DNA of 64,000 bases from Lota lota (taxonomy: Eukaryota; Chordata; Actinopteri; Gadiformes; Lotidae). The notes below the pieces were generated by a model. The model made no database searches and was not told where the DNA came from. It was given only the letters and a program-made list of their open reading frames with translations. Each line of letters starts with the position of its first letter. The first letter of the stretch is position 1. Made by a program: the position numbers and the translations under genes. The DNA is taken from NCBI GenBank assembly GCA_026745465.1, contig JACYXH010000182.1, forward strand, positions 393,501 through 457,500, written 5' to 3'. Shown here piece after piece: positions 22,291-33,460 of the stretch.

Positions 22291-23274
22291 ATGGAGCCAG
22301 AGTTCTGCTACGGGAATGGCTCGTGTGTGAGGACGGTCTACCCCGTCGCTGTCCGCGTCATCCTCTACTTGTGCCTGGGGTCTGCGGTGGTCCTCACGGT
22401 GCTGGGTAATCTCTTTGTGATCGTGGCCATTGGTCACTTCAAGCAACTCCACACGCCCACAAACTGCCTGACCCTCTCCCTGGCCATAACCGACCTCCTG
22501 CTGGGGGTGCTGGTCATGTTTCCCTTCATGATTCGTGCCGTCGAAACCTGCTGGTACTTCGGGGAGATGTTCTGCAAGCTCTTCAACAGCTCCTCCGTCT
22601 TGCTGTGCACCGCGTCCATCTTGAACCTGTCCTTTATATCCATCGACCGCTATTATGCCGTGTGCCACCCTCTGCTCTACCCCCGTAAGATAACGGTTCA
22701 CACAGCAGTCATCATGATCCTGGTCACCTGGTGTGTCTCGGCTGTGGTCGGCTTCGGGATGATCTTCCTCAAGTTGAATATATTAGGAATCGAGGAGATC
22801 TACTATAACAATGTGGTGTGTGAAGGTGGGTGCTTTATGTTTCAGAGTGGGTTGTCAATCACTGTTTCGCCTATTATCTCCTTCTACATCCCCGGGGTCA
22901 TCATGCTGGGCATCTACCTGAAGATCTACATGGTGGCCCGGGGACAAGTGCGCACCACAGGCTTACAGAACACCAGCTCCTCCAAGGTGGATAAGCACCA
23001 GAGGAAAGCCACCAAAACGCTGGCCATCATCATGGGCGTGTTTCTGTCCTTCTGGGCGCCGTTTTTTATCCTTAACAACATCAACCCCTTAATCAACTAC
23101 TCCGTTCCACCCTCCTTGTTCGATACACTCGGGTGGCTGGGGTATCTGAATTCCACCGTCAACCCGCTGGTGTATGCCTTCTTCTACAGTTGGTTCAGAA
23201 AGGCATTTCAAATAATCGTTTCTGGTAGCATCTTTCGGTCAGACATGTCGGACACAAAACTGTTCGCAGAGTGA
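22291..23274 (+). CDS. TAAR-like receptor, gene 4 (no Asp3.32)
   Basis: Complete 327-residue TAAR-like receptor, start MEPEFCYGNGSC 4 nt after the acceptor. It has the full set of family marks (N1.50, D2.50, C3.25, DRY, W4.50, P5.50, W6.48, WLGYLNSTVNPLVY). Position 3.32 is Ser (CKLFNSSS), as in gene 3, with no Asp at 5.42, but Tyr7.43 is retained. ICL3 has Gly where the others have Arg (ARGQVRT). It is the sister copy of gene 3, and both spacers share the same nested insertions, so the pair arose by a recent duplication of a unit of about 9 kb. The frame is intact, and the ligand is probably not a classical amine (inference). Confidence 0.95.
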   Translation: MEPEFCYGNGSCVRTVYPVAVRVILYLCLGSAVVLTVLGNLFVIVAIGHFKQLHTPTNCLTLSLAITDLLLGVLVMFPFMIRAVETCWYFGEMFCKLFNSSSVLLCTASILNLSFISIDRYYAVCHPLLYPRKITVHTAVIMILVTWCVSAVVGFGMIFLKLNILGIEEIYYNNVVCEGGCFMFQSGLSITVSPIISFYIPGVIMLGIYLKIYMVARGQVRTTGLQNTSSSKVDKHQRKATKTLAIIMGVFLSFWAPFFILNNINPLINYSVPPSLFDTLGWLGYLNSTVNPLVYAFFYSWFRKAFQIIVSGSIFRSDMSDTKLFAE

Positions 23275-24084
23275 CAGTGGTCTCATGTTGAAGCTTCCAA
23301 GAGGATGTGGGGCCATGAAAGGAAAGGCTTAGCTACTGATAGTTGGAATTTCAAATTGCGTTTTCCCCATTATAACTGTTAATTTATCATTTAAATTACT
23401 TTAATATTTTACATGATATTCCAAATCTGCAAAATACTGATTTTGATGGTGATATTTGTAATCCTGGTGGTATAATTGATCTCTGGCTCCGAAAGTCAGA
23501 ACACATTGTTTTTAATCGACTACAAAAAGGGCAGTGTAATTGAAAATGCATGTACTGTGGACCAAGCAATGTATATGTACTTTGTGTGCTTTTCCACAAA
23601 ACATTTGAAAATGGAATGATACCACAAAATTTAGAAAAATTTATTTTAAGATGTACCACTAGCACTGCAAAGACACAAATGTGCAAATAAGTCAAAATGC
23701 CTACTACGGAAGAACAGGAAACCATTTAATACACCCATATAATACAAGACATCCATACATTGTCATTCATGATAATAAGTCCATTCCGATGACATATTTT
23801 GGGATATAATGTATGTCTTAGAAATACATATATTAAAGATGACAAAACTTTGAATTCAATAAAAAATACCTCACCAAATTTGATCAGTGTTGTTGTTTTT
23901 TGTGATGTGATCACAAATATGTCACAAAAATAGAAAAAAAGCAAAACAAACTCATGAACTACAATTGATCAACATGTTTTAGACTTTAATGAATAACAAA
24001 GGATTTTAATGTGTGTGTGATGAAAAAATACATACTGTAAGACACTTCATGTTGGCAAAGCATTTAATTTAATGGAGCATCATT
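23275..24084. other. 3' flank of gene 4
   Basis: Near-identical to the gene 3 3' flank. AATAAAAAATACC at about 23858 is a candidate poly(A) signal. No coding sequence seen. Confidence 0.55.
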
Positions 24085-24220
24085 GAATCAGAATCAGAAT
24101 CAGAGTTGCTTTTATTACATCTTAACGTACAAGTACGCAAGAGTAAAATTCTTAGGCTTGTATCCTCAACAGTCATATAGCAGCATCAATACAAGATTAA
24201 TAACAAAGTATGTAATAATA

Positions 24221-24258
<38 letters not shown>

Positions 24259-24380
24259 GTAGCAACATCAATACAACAATGTGTTCAAGTGGTAGTGATA
24301 CCAGCCACGGTGGTTGTGCAAAAAAATAAATATATAAATAAATAAAATGCTGAACAAAATACAGACTATAATGCAGATAA

Positions 24381-24968
24381 TCAAATTGGTTGTTGTAGTG
24401 TGCGTGGGGTTGGCTTGGGGGTAATGGATTTTTCCAGGAGCCTGGCTGCTTGGGGGAAAAAACTGTTCGTCATCCTCTGGTTTTTGGCCCTGAGGCTTCG
24501 GTACCGCTTCCCCGACGGCAGTAGCTCAAACAGTTTCTGATTGGGGTGGCTGGTGTCCCTAATGATCCCGAGGGCCTTCTTGACACACCGGGCCTTGTAG
24601 GTGCCCTGGATGGAGGGAAGCTCACATCCGCTGTTACTTTCAGCTGTCCGCACTACCCTTTGCAATGCTTTGTGGCTTTGGGCTGTGCAGTTCCCGTACC
24701 AGGCAGTGATGCATCCCATCAAGATGCTCTCCGTTGTGCCTCTGAAGAAGGCCCCCAGGATCTTGGGCCCCAAGCCGAACTTTTTCAGCCGCCTAAGGTG
24801 AAATAGGCGACATTGTGCTTTTTTCACGACGTGGTTGGTGTGCTCGTCCCAGGTGAGGTTGTTGGTGATGTGGACCCCCAGGAACTTGATGCTGTTTACC
24901 CTCTCCACAGCAGACTCATTGATGGTGATGGGGTTATGTACCTGTCTCTTCCTCCTGAAGTCCACCAC
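24381..24968 (-). pseudogene. Rex1-like RT C-terminal fragment, copy D
   Basis: 195 codons, nearly the same as the copy C fragment (VDFRRKRQ, LGVHITNNLTWDEH). It is separated by a TAA from the RT core that lies to its right. Confidence 0.72.
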
Positions 24969-25037
24969 CAGATCCTTGGTCTTGTCGGCATTGAGAGCAA
25001 GGTTGTTGTCTTGGCTGTACTGAGCCAGGCGGTTAAA

Positions 25038-25376
25038 TTAATTCCTATAGGCCGCCTCGTCGCCGTCGGTGATCAGGCCGATCACTGTCGTGTCATCGGC
25101 AAATTTGATCACTGTGTTGGAGCTGTGTGTGGCCACGCAGTGATGGGTGTACAGGGAGTAGAGGAGGGGGCTTAGAACACAGCCCTGGGGGGCTCCTGTG
25201 CTGATGGTCAGGGGGCCGGAGATCTTAGAACCCATCTTCACCACCTGTTTCCGATCTGACAGGAAGCTAAGGATCCAGTCGCATAGGCCATGGTCGATGC
25301 CTAGGTCCCTGAACTTGCAGTGAAGTCTGGAGCGGACTATGGTGTTGAATGCTGAGCTATAGTCCATGAACAGCAT
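25038..25376 (-). pseudogene. Rex1-like RT core fragment, copy D
   Basis: 112 codons with LFMDYSSAFNT, GAPQGCVLSPLLYSLYTHHC and FADDTTV. It is truncated upstream as in copy C. Confidence 0.7.
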
Positions 25377-25562
25377 CCTTACATAGGAGTTCCTCTTGTC
25401 AAGGTGGGTGAGGGCTGAGTGGAGTGCTGTGGCAATGGCGTCGTCAGTCGATCTGTTATTTCTTTAGGCAAATTGTTGAGGGTCCAGGGTGGGTGGCAGC
25501 ATTCTGCAGATCAGCACCTTGATAAGCTTCTCAAAGCATTTACAGCATTGGCATTGGCATTG

Positions 25563-25833
25563 CATTGGCAGCATTTACCAAGCATCTTCAGAGAGATAAT
25601 GAGTATACAATTTTCTTATTGGAAAACTTTAATTTCTTAGGCTGTAACATCAAAGGATTTAGGTCTGACATTAAGAAAACAAAGATGTTTGTGGAGGCGA
25701 TCATGGATTTGTTCAAGTCCACTCTCTTTAACCCCAGAAATCTCCAGAAAAGTGTAAACAATTAATATTGGTGTTCTTCTAATACTTGAATAGATTCATG
25801 AAAAAGATTTGCCAAAAGGGTGTTAAAGGGGAT
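25563..25833. other. Remainder of the gene 4 3' flank between Rex1 and L2
   Basis: Counterpart of 16591-16861. AT-rich with no gene. Confidence 0.55.
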
Positions 25834-26829
25834 TCATAATAATAAATAATAATCCATTTTAATTCAAGGTGCCTTTCATGACACCCAAGGTCGCCTTACA
25901 ATTCATAAAACAATCTAGAGATAAAAACAGCAAGAGCTTGCATAGCCAACATCATGATTAAAAGAACATAAGGTAGGGAGAAACAGGTAGTAGGGGGGAT
26001 AAGAACAGTAGTACAATGGGCATACGAAGGGAAACGCAGAGTAGAGGGGACATTACAGTGAGTAGGCCAGTTTGAACAGATGTGTTTTAAGGTGGGATTT
26101 GAATGTTGTTATGATGTCAGACTGTTGAATGTGCGGGGGCAGGGAGTTCCAAAGCCTGGGAGCAGTGCAGCTGAAGGCCCTAGCACCCATGGTGCTGAGG
26201 CATGAGGTTGGGATGGAGAGAAGACCAGCTGAGGATTAGCGAAGGGATCAGCAGGGGCTGTGCTCCTGAAGGAGGTCGGAAAGATAAATGGGGGCTAGGT
26301 TCTGCAGGGCTTTGTAGGTGAACAGAAGGTTTTTGAAGTCAATCCTGTGATGGACATGGAGTCGGTGTAGTTGGATGAGAATGGGGTTGAGATGATCGGA
26401 TGATTTGGTGCGGGTAATGATCCGGAAACCCAAATTCTGGATGATTTGAAGCCTGTTGAGCAGTTTGGTGGGGAGACCAGAGAGAACAGCGTTACAGTAG
26501 TCGATCCGGGAAGTGACGAATTCATGGACCAATGTGTTGAGTTGAGTGATGGATTGAGACAGGGATGGGTGAAGTCTGGAAATGTTGCATAGGTGTAAGA
26601 ATGCAGTCCGGGTGATGTTTTTGGGGTGAGGTGCAAAGGAAAGGGTGTTGTCCAGAGTGACACCGAGGCTCTTGACTTGGCTGGAGACGGGTTGTTGTTA
26701 AAAATAATAGGAAGGATAAAGTTAAACTGGAAACCCGGTAAAATAAGCTAAATGCAAGTCAAACTATTAATACGGTATATGAGTTTTATTCTAATTCTAA
26801 TACAGGGTACAAAAATGTCAAATCCCGAT

Positions 26830-27497
26830 TGTCGTAGGGTAATGTGCCTTTTGGTCCAATTGAGGTTAAGCCACACGTTGAAGTTCAAATGAAGATATTT
26901 ATTACATAAACTATAGGACAACAAACAAGAACGCAGACAGGAACTAACATAACACATAAATGTCAATCATGACCTACAACAATTACGGCTATCGCAACCG
27001 TCTCCAAGCGTCTCCCCCCTACCAATGAAGCCATCCAGGCTTAAATAGCAGTAGCAGTTGGTTAGCTCCACCTCTAAGCTAAACCAAGTGATTTTAAATC
27101 AATTAAACCCTCACATCAATTTTACCCAGCCATAATACCAAAACAAAAGTATATTATTATCCTAAACCTAATACAAACACAGCACAACTTAATCCATATA
27201 TTTTACCCACACATATAATAGGTATTTTAAGAATACCTAAAAATACCCCTCACCATTTACCGCGATGGCCTGACCCAGCGCGATCCCGTGACATATATTG
27301 CGGAAGTGAATGCAAACTTGCCCTTAATGCAAGAGAACTGTGGTGAGTATGAGTGATGTGGTTTTACAGACAGAAATAACATAACGTGCGCAAATGTCCA
27401 TATGCTGTTAAAATAGTCTGTCGGCTTCCATGCCGTGGCGCTTCGTAGCGCCGTACCATTAGTACATCCGATGCACTGTGACGATCACTTCGTCACA
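26830..27497 (-). repeat. 3' LTR of the Gmr1-type element
   Basis: 668 bp, same length and by eye same sequence as the LTR at 32054-32721. At its right end 8-bp inverted arms TGTGACGA/TCGTCACA can form a small hairpin at the LTR edge. Confidence 0.9.
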
Positions 27498-27510
27498 TTA
27501 CCCCCCTCCT

Positions 27511-30500
27511 TCAAATGTTTTCGTCCTCGAAAACTCGAGACAGGTAATCGGCAGTCACATTCTGCGCCCCCGGTCTGTACTTCACCACGAAGTTGTATGG
27601 CTGAAGGGCCAAATACCACCGTGTAATGCGGTCGTTGGAGTCTTTCATTTTGTGGAGCCACTGCAAGGCCCTGTGATCGGTCTCCACGGTGAAGCTCTTC
27701 CCCATCAGGTAGTAGCGCAGAGAGTCTAGCGCCCACTTGAGGGCAAGGCACTCCTTCTCCACAGTGGAGTACCTGCACTCTCTGGGAAACAACTTCCTGC
27801 TTAGAAACATGATCGGTTTCCGGCAACTCTCCTCCCCCTGTAACAGAACAGCCCCAAGCCCCACACCAGAGGCATCCGTCTGCACCGTAAAAGGGAGATC
27901 AAAGTCTGGCTGTTGCAATACTGGATCACTGCACAGACAATTCCTCAAGTCCTCAAAGGCAAGCTGACACTGAGCAGTCCACTTGACCTTGTTTGGACTG
28001 TCTTTCTTAGTCAATTCGGTTAAGACGGCTGCCCTACTAGAGCAGTTAGGTATAAACCGTCTGTACCACCCAACCATCCCCAGGAAAGACCTCACCTGGG
28101 ATTTAGTTTTTGGTACTGGGGTATCAGTGAGGGCACTCACCTTCCCCACCTGTGGCCTCACTGACCCACCTCCGATGACAAATCCCAGGTACTCCACCTG
28201 TGACTGGGCAAAGGAGCACTTGGAGGGGTTCATGGTCAGGCCAGCATCCTTGATTCGCTGAAGAATGTCTTGGACGTGGACCAGATGATCCTCCCAAGTC
28301 TCGCTAAAGACTATGATGTCGTCCAGGTACGCCCCTGCGTAATCCCAAGCACCTTCCAACACCCCATCCATGAGGCGCTGAAACGTTGCGGGCGCCCCCT
28401 TCAGACCAAATGGCATCACCGTGTATTGGTAAAAACCAAACGGTGTTCTGAATGCCGTCAGGGGTTTTGTCTCCTCTGACAGAGGAACTTGCCAGTACCC
28501 TTTACACAGGTCCAAGGTGGTCAGATATCTGGCACAGCCCAACCTGTCCAGAAGATCGTCCACTCTGGGCATAGGGTAAGGGTCGAAAGTTGAAATGGTG
28601 TTCAATTTTCTAAAGTCATTGCAAAAACGCAGAGTACCGTCCTTTTTGGGCACAATAACAATGGGACATGACCACTCACTGTGAGATGGTTCGATGATCC
28701 CCATCTCTTTCATTGTTTCTAGCTCCTTCTTGAGCTTTGGAACCATCTGCGCTGGAATCCTGTAGCTCGGGACCCTGATCGGTCCTGGTTCCTTCAGGGT
28801 TACGTGGTGTTGAGCCAGCTGTGTGAGGCCAGGAGTCTCAGCAAACAGCCCCACCGGACAACAGCTAGCCAGCGCCTCCTGCTGGGAAACCGAAAGGTGG
28901 TGCATGTCTACCTGGACTCCAGAACCGTCAGTTGTAGGGAAAAACTGCTCATCTCCCTCGTCTTCCTCCACGACCCTCCTGGCAAACAGCACGACCGCAG
29001 GCTCCTCACGGGGAACCCACTCCTTCAGCAGGTTGATGTGGAACGTCTGCGTCTGCTTCCTCCTCTCTGGCATGATGACCTCGTACGTCACCGGCCCAGT
29101 CTTTTGACGAACCACATATGGTCCCTGCCACTTGGCCAATAGACTGCTCTCACATGTCGGCAACAACAGGAGAACCTGCTGCCCCGGCTTGAAAGAACGG
29201 TCTCTCGAAGACTTGTCATACCACCTCTTCTGGGTGGCTTGTGCAGCTTTGAGATTTTGCTGCACTTCCTCCGTCAATGTCTCCATCCTGTCCCTCATTT
29301 TTAAAATGTAGGACAAAATGTTCACCTGCTTTTCTGGCTGGTCTCCTTCCCAGGCCTCCTTCAGCACATCCAGTGGACCTCTCACCTTCCTCCCGTAGAG
29401 CAACTCGAAAGGTGAGAAGCCAGTGGATGACTGAGGAACCTCTCGGTAGGCAAACAGCAGGTATGGTAGCCACTCGTCCCAGTCTGCACCTGTGTCCAAC
29501 ACAAACTTCCGCAGCATAGACTTCAGGGTCTGGTTGAGACGCTCCACAAGCCCATCTGTCTGAGGGTGGTAAGGCGTGGTCTTAATAGCCTTGATCCCTA
29601 AATACTGATAGACCTGCCTGAGAAACTTTGAAGTGAAGTTTGTGCCCTGGTCTGTCAGTACCTCTCTCGGGATCCCTACCCTGGTTAACAGCTGGAGAAG
29701 CGCATTAGCTACCTGCCTGGCCTTCACATTCCTAAGCGGAAATGCCTCAGGGTACCTGGTAGCATAGTCAGAGATAACCAAGATGTAGCGGTTTCCTCTA
29801 CGACTACGCTCTAGCGGCCCCACAATGTCCATGGCTATTCTGCTAAATGGTACATCTATAATGGGTAAAGGTATTAATGGTGCCCTGTTACCCTTCTTTC
29901 CCGGTGCTGTCAGCTGACACTGGGGACAAGACTTGCAGTACTGTATCAGCTGAACATACATGTTTGGCCAATAAAACCTCCCTGCAACCCTTTCCCATGA
30001 TTTGTTCTGGCCCAGGTGACCTGCCCATGGACTAGAGTGCCCTAACTCTAGCACCTTTTCCCTGAGATCCCTTGGCACAACCAGCTGCTCCCCCTCTTCC
30101 CCATGCCGGTACAGTATGCCTTGCCTAAGCCTAAACTTGGGCCCTTCCGCATTACCACCACCATCCTCTAACAAGTCCTTGTAGAAGGAAGTAAGGGTGA
30201 CATCGGCTCTCTGTAATTCCCTGATGTCTGCTGGGATTGTGATCTGCTCGATATTCTCCAGTGAAGGTATGGGAACTGTCTCGTGCACTGGGGTCCCTTG
30301 AAACCTGTCCCTCCTTCTCTGGCTCCTTGTCTTTACTTGTTTAGTGGGGTGAGAAAATGGCAACTCATCCCACGTACTGTCCCTTGGTGCCTGTGCCCGA
30401 GTAACCACCATGTGACATGCTTTCTCTATATTCAAAAGTTGCACTAGCCCTGGCATGTCTTTCCCCAATACCACGGGGTATGGCAAGTCCTCCAACACCC

Positions 30501-32013
30501 CAACAGTAACCAGGTACTCTTGTCCCTCAACCTCCAGGTAAATGTCTGCTGTTGGATATGTTTTATTGTGACCATGGACGCAACGTGTGATGACTGTGTG
30601 TTCGTGCCTTATCTCCGATTTGGGAATTAGGTGTGCTTTGACTAATGTCTGATTGCTCCCTGTGTCAATCATAGCCTGCACCCTTTTCCCCCTGATTCCC
30701 ACCCAAACCAACGACTCCCACTGGTGCTCTGGACCCTGCCTATCTATACCACACACATATGTGCTTTTAGGCTTTATCAGGGGACACTTAGGCTTAATGT
30801 GCCCAGGCTGGCCACAGTGATAACACACTAGGGGTTCTTTTGCTGGTCTAGGGCTACCACTGGGTGTTAATGGATTGCTTATGGGACCAACATCTCTGGG
30901 ATGACCAACTGATCTAACTGGGTTCCTGGGATAGTTCACATACTGTCTGCCTTGACCACTCGTCTGACCACCCTCAGACCTACCCCATGGAGATGAGCTT
31001 GGTGGTTGATCCCCTCCTATCTGGTAGGATCTGAAGTGTCGACGCGCTGTGATGAAGGAGTCAGCGAGGAGTACTGCCTCTTGAGCTGTGCTGGGGTTAT
31101 GTTCCCGGATCCACAGCTGAACATCCGTGTTGACCATCCGGAGGAACTGCTCCAACACGATCTTCTCCCCGATCTGCTCCTTTGTGTGAGTCTTTGGAGA
31201 AACCCACTTCTCATAGAGCTCATTTAGCCTTGTGAAAAGCTCTCTGGGGGTCTCTTCTGGTAAGACCTCCATTGCTCGGAACTTCAGTCTATAGGTCTCA
31301 CTGTTAATTTCATACTTAGCCAAAATGGCTGCTTTGACCTTTTGATAGCATAAAGTGTCCTCCATGTCCATGGCTATGTAGGCCGCTCTAGCTTTTCCCG
31401 TTAAAAGAGGGACCAAGTAGATTGCCCACTCTGCCATGGGACACTGGCTCACTGTAGCCATGCGTTCAAATGCCGTCAGAAAGTGTTCAATGTTCTCTTC
31501 TTCCAAGAAGCGCTGCATTTTAGGGCCTCTCCAGCCAGACAGCTGGCCCTGCTGGATCCTTGGTGGACCTGGCTCTGCCACCACTTCGGCGTAACCTGGA
31601 TGCTGCGCTGCTCCTCCAGGACCCGGATCCACTGCCGCTGGGGTCATCGCACGAACCGCCGCCGGCTCCTGGACCATCGCTGCTGGGAACACCGCCGGGT
31701 CCGCCGCCGTCTCCCGGACCATCACCGCTGGGTCTGCTGTTGGAGCTGCTGAGACTGGGGCTGCCGCTTCCATGCGTCCGCTCCTGTCCTTAGTAGCTCC
31801 CTCTTCAATTTTTTTTAACTGGTGGCCCACATAATGCCACCGCTCCTCCTGGTTCTTCTCGAACTCTCTTTGCGCCGCGTCCTTCTCCTTTTGAGTCCGC
31901 ATGAAGTCACGAAACATGGCTCTCAGTTCCGTGACTTCCGACTCTTCAATAGCCCCGCCTTCTGCACCTTTTTCCAGGCTGCAATCCTGCTGCTTTCTTC
32001 GACGCATGCTCAT
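27511..32013 (-). CDS. Gag-Pol polyprotein of the Gmr1-type gypsy element
   Basis: Single 1,500-codon open region. Parts in order: Gag (about 1-390), CCHC zinc knuckle (about 400), retropepsin-like protease (about 450, IDTGSN), integrase with HHCC zinc domain and DDE core (about 660-880), reverse transcriptase (about 1090-1350, YLDDII), RNase H (about 1370-1490). Integrase before RT is unusual for Ty3/gypsy and recalls Ty1/copia order; it is the known trait of the Gmr1 group. Gag and Pol are fused in one frame. It is a mobile-element gene, not a host gene. Confidence 0.92.
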   Translation of the reverse strand: MSMRRRKQQDCSLEKGAEGGAIEESEVTELRAMFRDFMRTQKEKDAAQREFEKNQEERWHYVGHQLKKIEEGATKDRSGRMEAAAPVSAAPTADPAVMVRETAADPAVFPAAMVQEPAAVRAMTPAAVDPGPGGAAQHPGYAEVVAEPGPPRIQQGQLSGWRGPKMQRFLEEENIEHFLTAFERMATVSQCPMAEWAIYLVPLLTGKARAAYIAMDMEDTLCYQKVKAAILAKYEINSETYRLKFRAMEVLPEETPRELFTRLNELYEKWVSPKTHTKEQIGEKIVLEQFLRMVNTDVQLWIREHNPSTAQEAVLLADSFITARRHFRSYQIGGDQPPSSSPWGRSEGGQTSGQGRQYVNYPRNPVRSVGHPRDVGPISNPLTPSGSPRPAKEPLVCYHCGQPGHIKPKCPLIKPKSTYVCGIDRQGPEHQWESLVWVGIRGKRVQAMIDTGSNQTLVKAHLIPKSEIRHEHTVITRCVHGHNKTYPTADIYLEVEGQEYLVTVGVLEDLPYPVVLGKDMPGLVQLLNIEKACHMVVTRAQAPRDSTWDELPFSHPTKQVKTRSQRRRDRFQGTPVHETVPIPSLENIEQITIPADIRELQRADVTLTSFYKDLLEDGGGNAEGPKFRLRQGILYRHGEEGEQLVVPRDLREKVLELGHSSPWAGHLGQNKSWERVAGRFYWPNMYVQLIQYCKSCPQCQLTAPGKKGNRAPLIPLPIIDVPFSRIAMDIVGPLERSRRGNRYILVISDYATRYPEAFPLRNVKARQVANALLQLLTRVGIPREVLTDQGTNFTSKFLRQVYQYLGIKAIKTTPYHPQTDGLVERLNQTLKSMLRKFVLDTGADWDEWLPYLLFAYREVPQSSTGFSPFELLYGRKVRGPLDVLKEAWEGDQPEKQVNILSYILKMRDRMETLTEEVQQNLKAAQATQKRWYDKSSRDRSFKPGQQVLLLLPTCESSLLAKWQGPYVVRQKTGPVTYEVIMPERRKQTQTFHINLLKEWVPREEPAVVLFARRVVEEDEGDEQFFPTTDGSGVQVDMHHLSVSQQEALASCCPVGLFAETPGLTQLAQHHVTLKEPGPIRVPSYRIPAQMVPKLKKELETMKEMGIIEPSHSEWSCPIVIVPKKDGTLRFCNDFRKLNTISTFDPYPMPRVDDLLDRLGCARYLTTLDLCKGYWQVPLSEETKPLTAFRTPFGFYQYTVMPFGLKGAPATFQRLMDGVLEGAWDYAGAYLDDIIVFSETWEDHLVHVQDILQRIKDAGLTMNPSKCSFAQSQVEYLGFVIGGGSVRPQVGKVSALTDTPVPKTKSQVRSFLGMVGWYRRFIPNCSSRAAVLTELTKKDSPNKVKWTAQCQLAFEDLRNCLCSDPVLQQPDFDLPFTVQTDASGVGLGAVLLQGEESCRKPIMFLSRKLFPRECRYSTVEKECLALKWALDSLRYYLMGKSFTVETDHRALQWLHKMKDSNDRITRWYLALQPYNFVVKYRPGAQNVTADYLSRVFEDENI

Positions 32014-32053
32014 CCCTCATTGGCTACTGGTCCCGAAAACCACTGCCACCAAA

Positions 32054-32721
32054 TGTCGTAGGGTAATGTGCCTTTTGGTCCAATTGAGGTTAAGCCACAC
32101 GTTGAAGTTCAAATGAAGATATTTATTACATAAACTATAGGACAACAAACAAGAACGCAGACAGGAACTAACATAACACATAAATGTCAATCATGACCTA
32201 CAACAATTACGGCTATCGCAACCGTCTCCAAGCGTCTCCCCCCTACCAATGAAGCCATCCAGGCTTAAATAGCAGTAGCAGTTGGTTAGCTCCACCTCTA
32301 AGCTAAACCAAGTGATTTTAAATCAATTAAACCCTCACATCAATTTTACCCAGCCATAATACCAAAACAAAAGTATATTATTATCCTAAACCTAATACAA
32401 ACACAGCACAACTTAATCCATATATTTTACCCACACATATAATAGGTATTTTAAGAATACCTAAAAATACCCCTCACCATTTACCGCGATGGCCTGACCC
32501 AGCGCGATCCCGTGACATATATTGCGGAAGTGAATGCAAACTTGCCCTTAATGCAAGAGAACTGTGGTGAGTATGAGTGATGTGGTTTTACAGACAGAAA
32601 TAACATAACGTGCGCAAATGTCCATATGCTGTTAAAATAGTCTGTCGGCTTCCATGCCGTGGCGCTTCGTAGCGCCGTACCATTAGTACATCCGATGCAC
32701 TGTGACGATCACTTCGTCACA
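32054..32721 (-). repeat. 5' LTR of the Gmr1-type element
   Basis: 668 bp, partner of the LTR at 26830-27497. The primer-binding region would lie just left of 32054 (TGGTGGCAGTGG on the minus strand); the priming tRNA is not assigned. Confidence 0.9.
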
Positions 32722-33460
32722 CCGATACTCGGTACTATCTCTACAGCGCGCTGTATTCTTGTCGATGAGTCCACGTCTTAAGGATGTGCACCCGCGAGAG
32801 AACGCCGGAGAAGAACACGGTGATGTCTGCGACCGCTGGATATATCTGCAGGGCAGCGCCCTGCTGAGGAATGTGTCCATCCCGTCATCTGGGGGTATTC
32901 GTCGGGAGGGGGAATGTCTTTGGGTTAGAAGGGCCCTTCGCCATTGGGGGAGTCCAACAGCATACTTGGCCATATACCATAGAATGTTTAGATAAGGTGT
33001 TTTATAGGGTGCAGTTCGTTTCGGCTGAACTATCAGGTTACATTTTGGGAGAACTATCAAGTTTACATGTTTTTTCTACAACAGGGTATAGGGAAGCCAT
33101 CGATGAGGATGTTAGGGGTTCTGGTGTTTTGGGCTTTGGAGAATGTGGCTTTGGAGCCAATTAGCAGGGCATCAGCTTTGCTGCCATTGAGCTTCCAAAG
33201 GGTCCTGCTCATCCAGCTCCTGATATTCAGGAGGTAGTTGGCGAGGGAGGAGGGAGGAAAGGCAGTGTTGAGATTAGAAGAGATGTAGACCTGTGTTCAT
33301 CAGCGCAGCAGTGAAAGTGGACTTCATGGTAACCGAGGATTGTGCACAGGGGAAGGAGGTAAATTATGAATAGGGATGGACCCATCTCTGACCCCTGGGG
33401 GACACCCAGTGGAACAGCAGTACACCTTGACCTTTGGTTCCTCAGTTGGACAAACAGTTG

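Larger units (their letters stand above)
24085..25562 (-). mobile_element. Rex1/Babar-like LINE, 5'-truncated, copy D
   Basis: Same insertion as copy C, carried by unit duplication: (GAATCA)n tail at 24087-24105, (AAT)n at 24215-24257, RT C-terminal part 24381-24968, RT core 25038-25376 with FADDTTV. Differences from copy C are few single bases. Confidence 0.82.
26830..32721 (-). mobile_element. Full-length Gmr1-type Ty3/gypsy LTR retrotransposon
   Basis: Minus-strand LTR element with two 668-bp LTRs (26830-27497 and 32054-32721) that look identical by eye, a 5-bp target duplication CCGAT (26825-26829, 32722-32726) and one long open gag-pol region. On the minus strand the LTRs run TGTGACG to CTACGACA, and a purine-rich tract lies next to the 3' LTR. 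The pol order is protease, integrase, RT, RNase H, which defines the Gmr1 group of gypsy elements. It looks whole with no obvious break. Identical LTRs mean a very recent insertion. Confidence 0.93.
26693..33083. mobile_element. Solo-type LTR (494 bp) in L2 copy D, split by a gypsy element
   Basis: Left part 26693-26829 and right part 32722-33083 together match the solo LTR of copy C, with the same GGGT duplication (26689-26692, 33084-33087). The 5.9-kb gypsy element lies between the parts. It is a fossil that predates both the unit duplication and the gypsy insertion. Confidence 0.8.

Noticed and set aside
27511-32013. The 1,500-codon minus-strand frame as a host gene
   Set aside because: It lies between identical LTRs with a target duplication and has gag, protease, integrase, RT and RNase H parts, so it belongs to the gypsy element.
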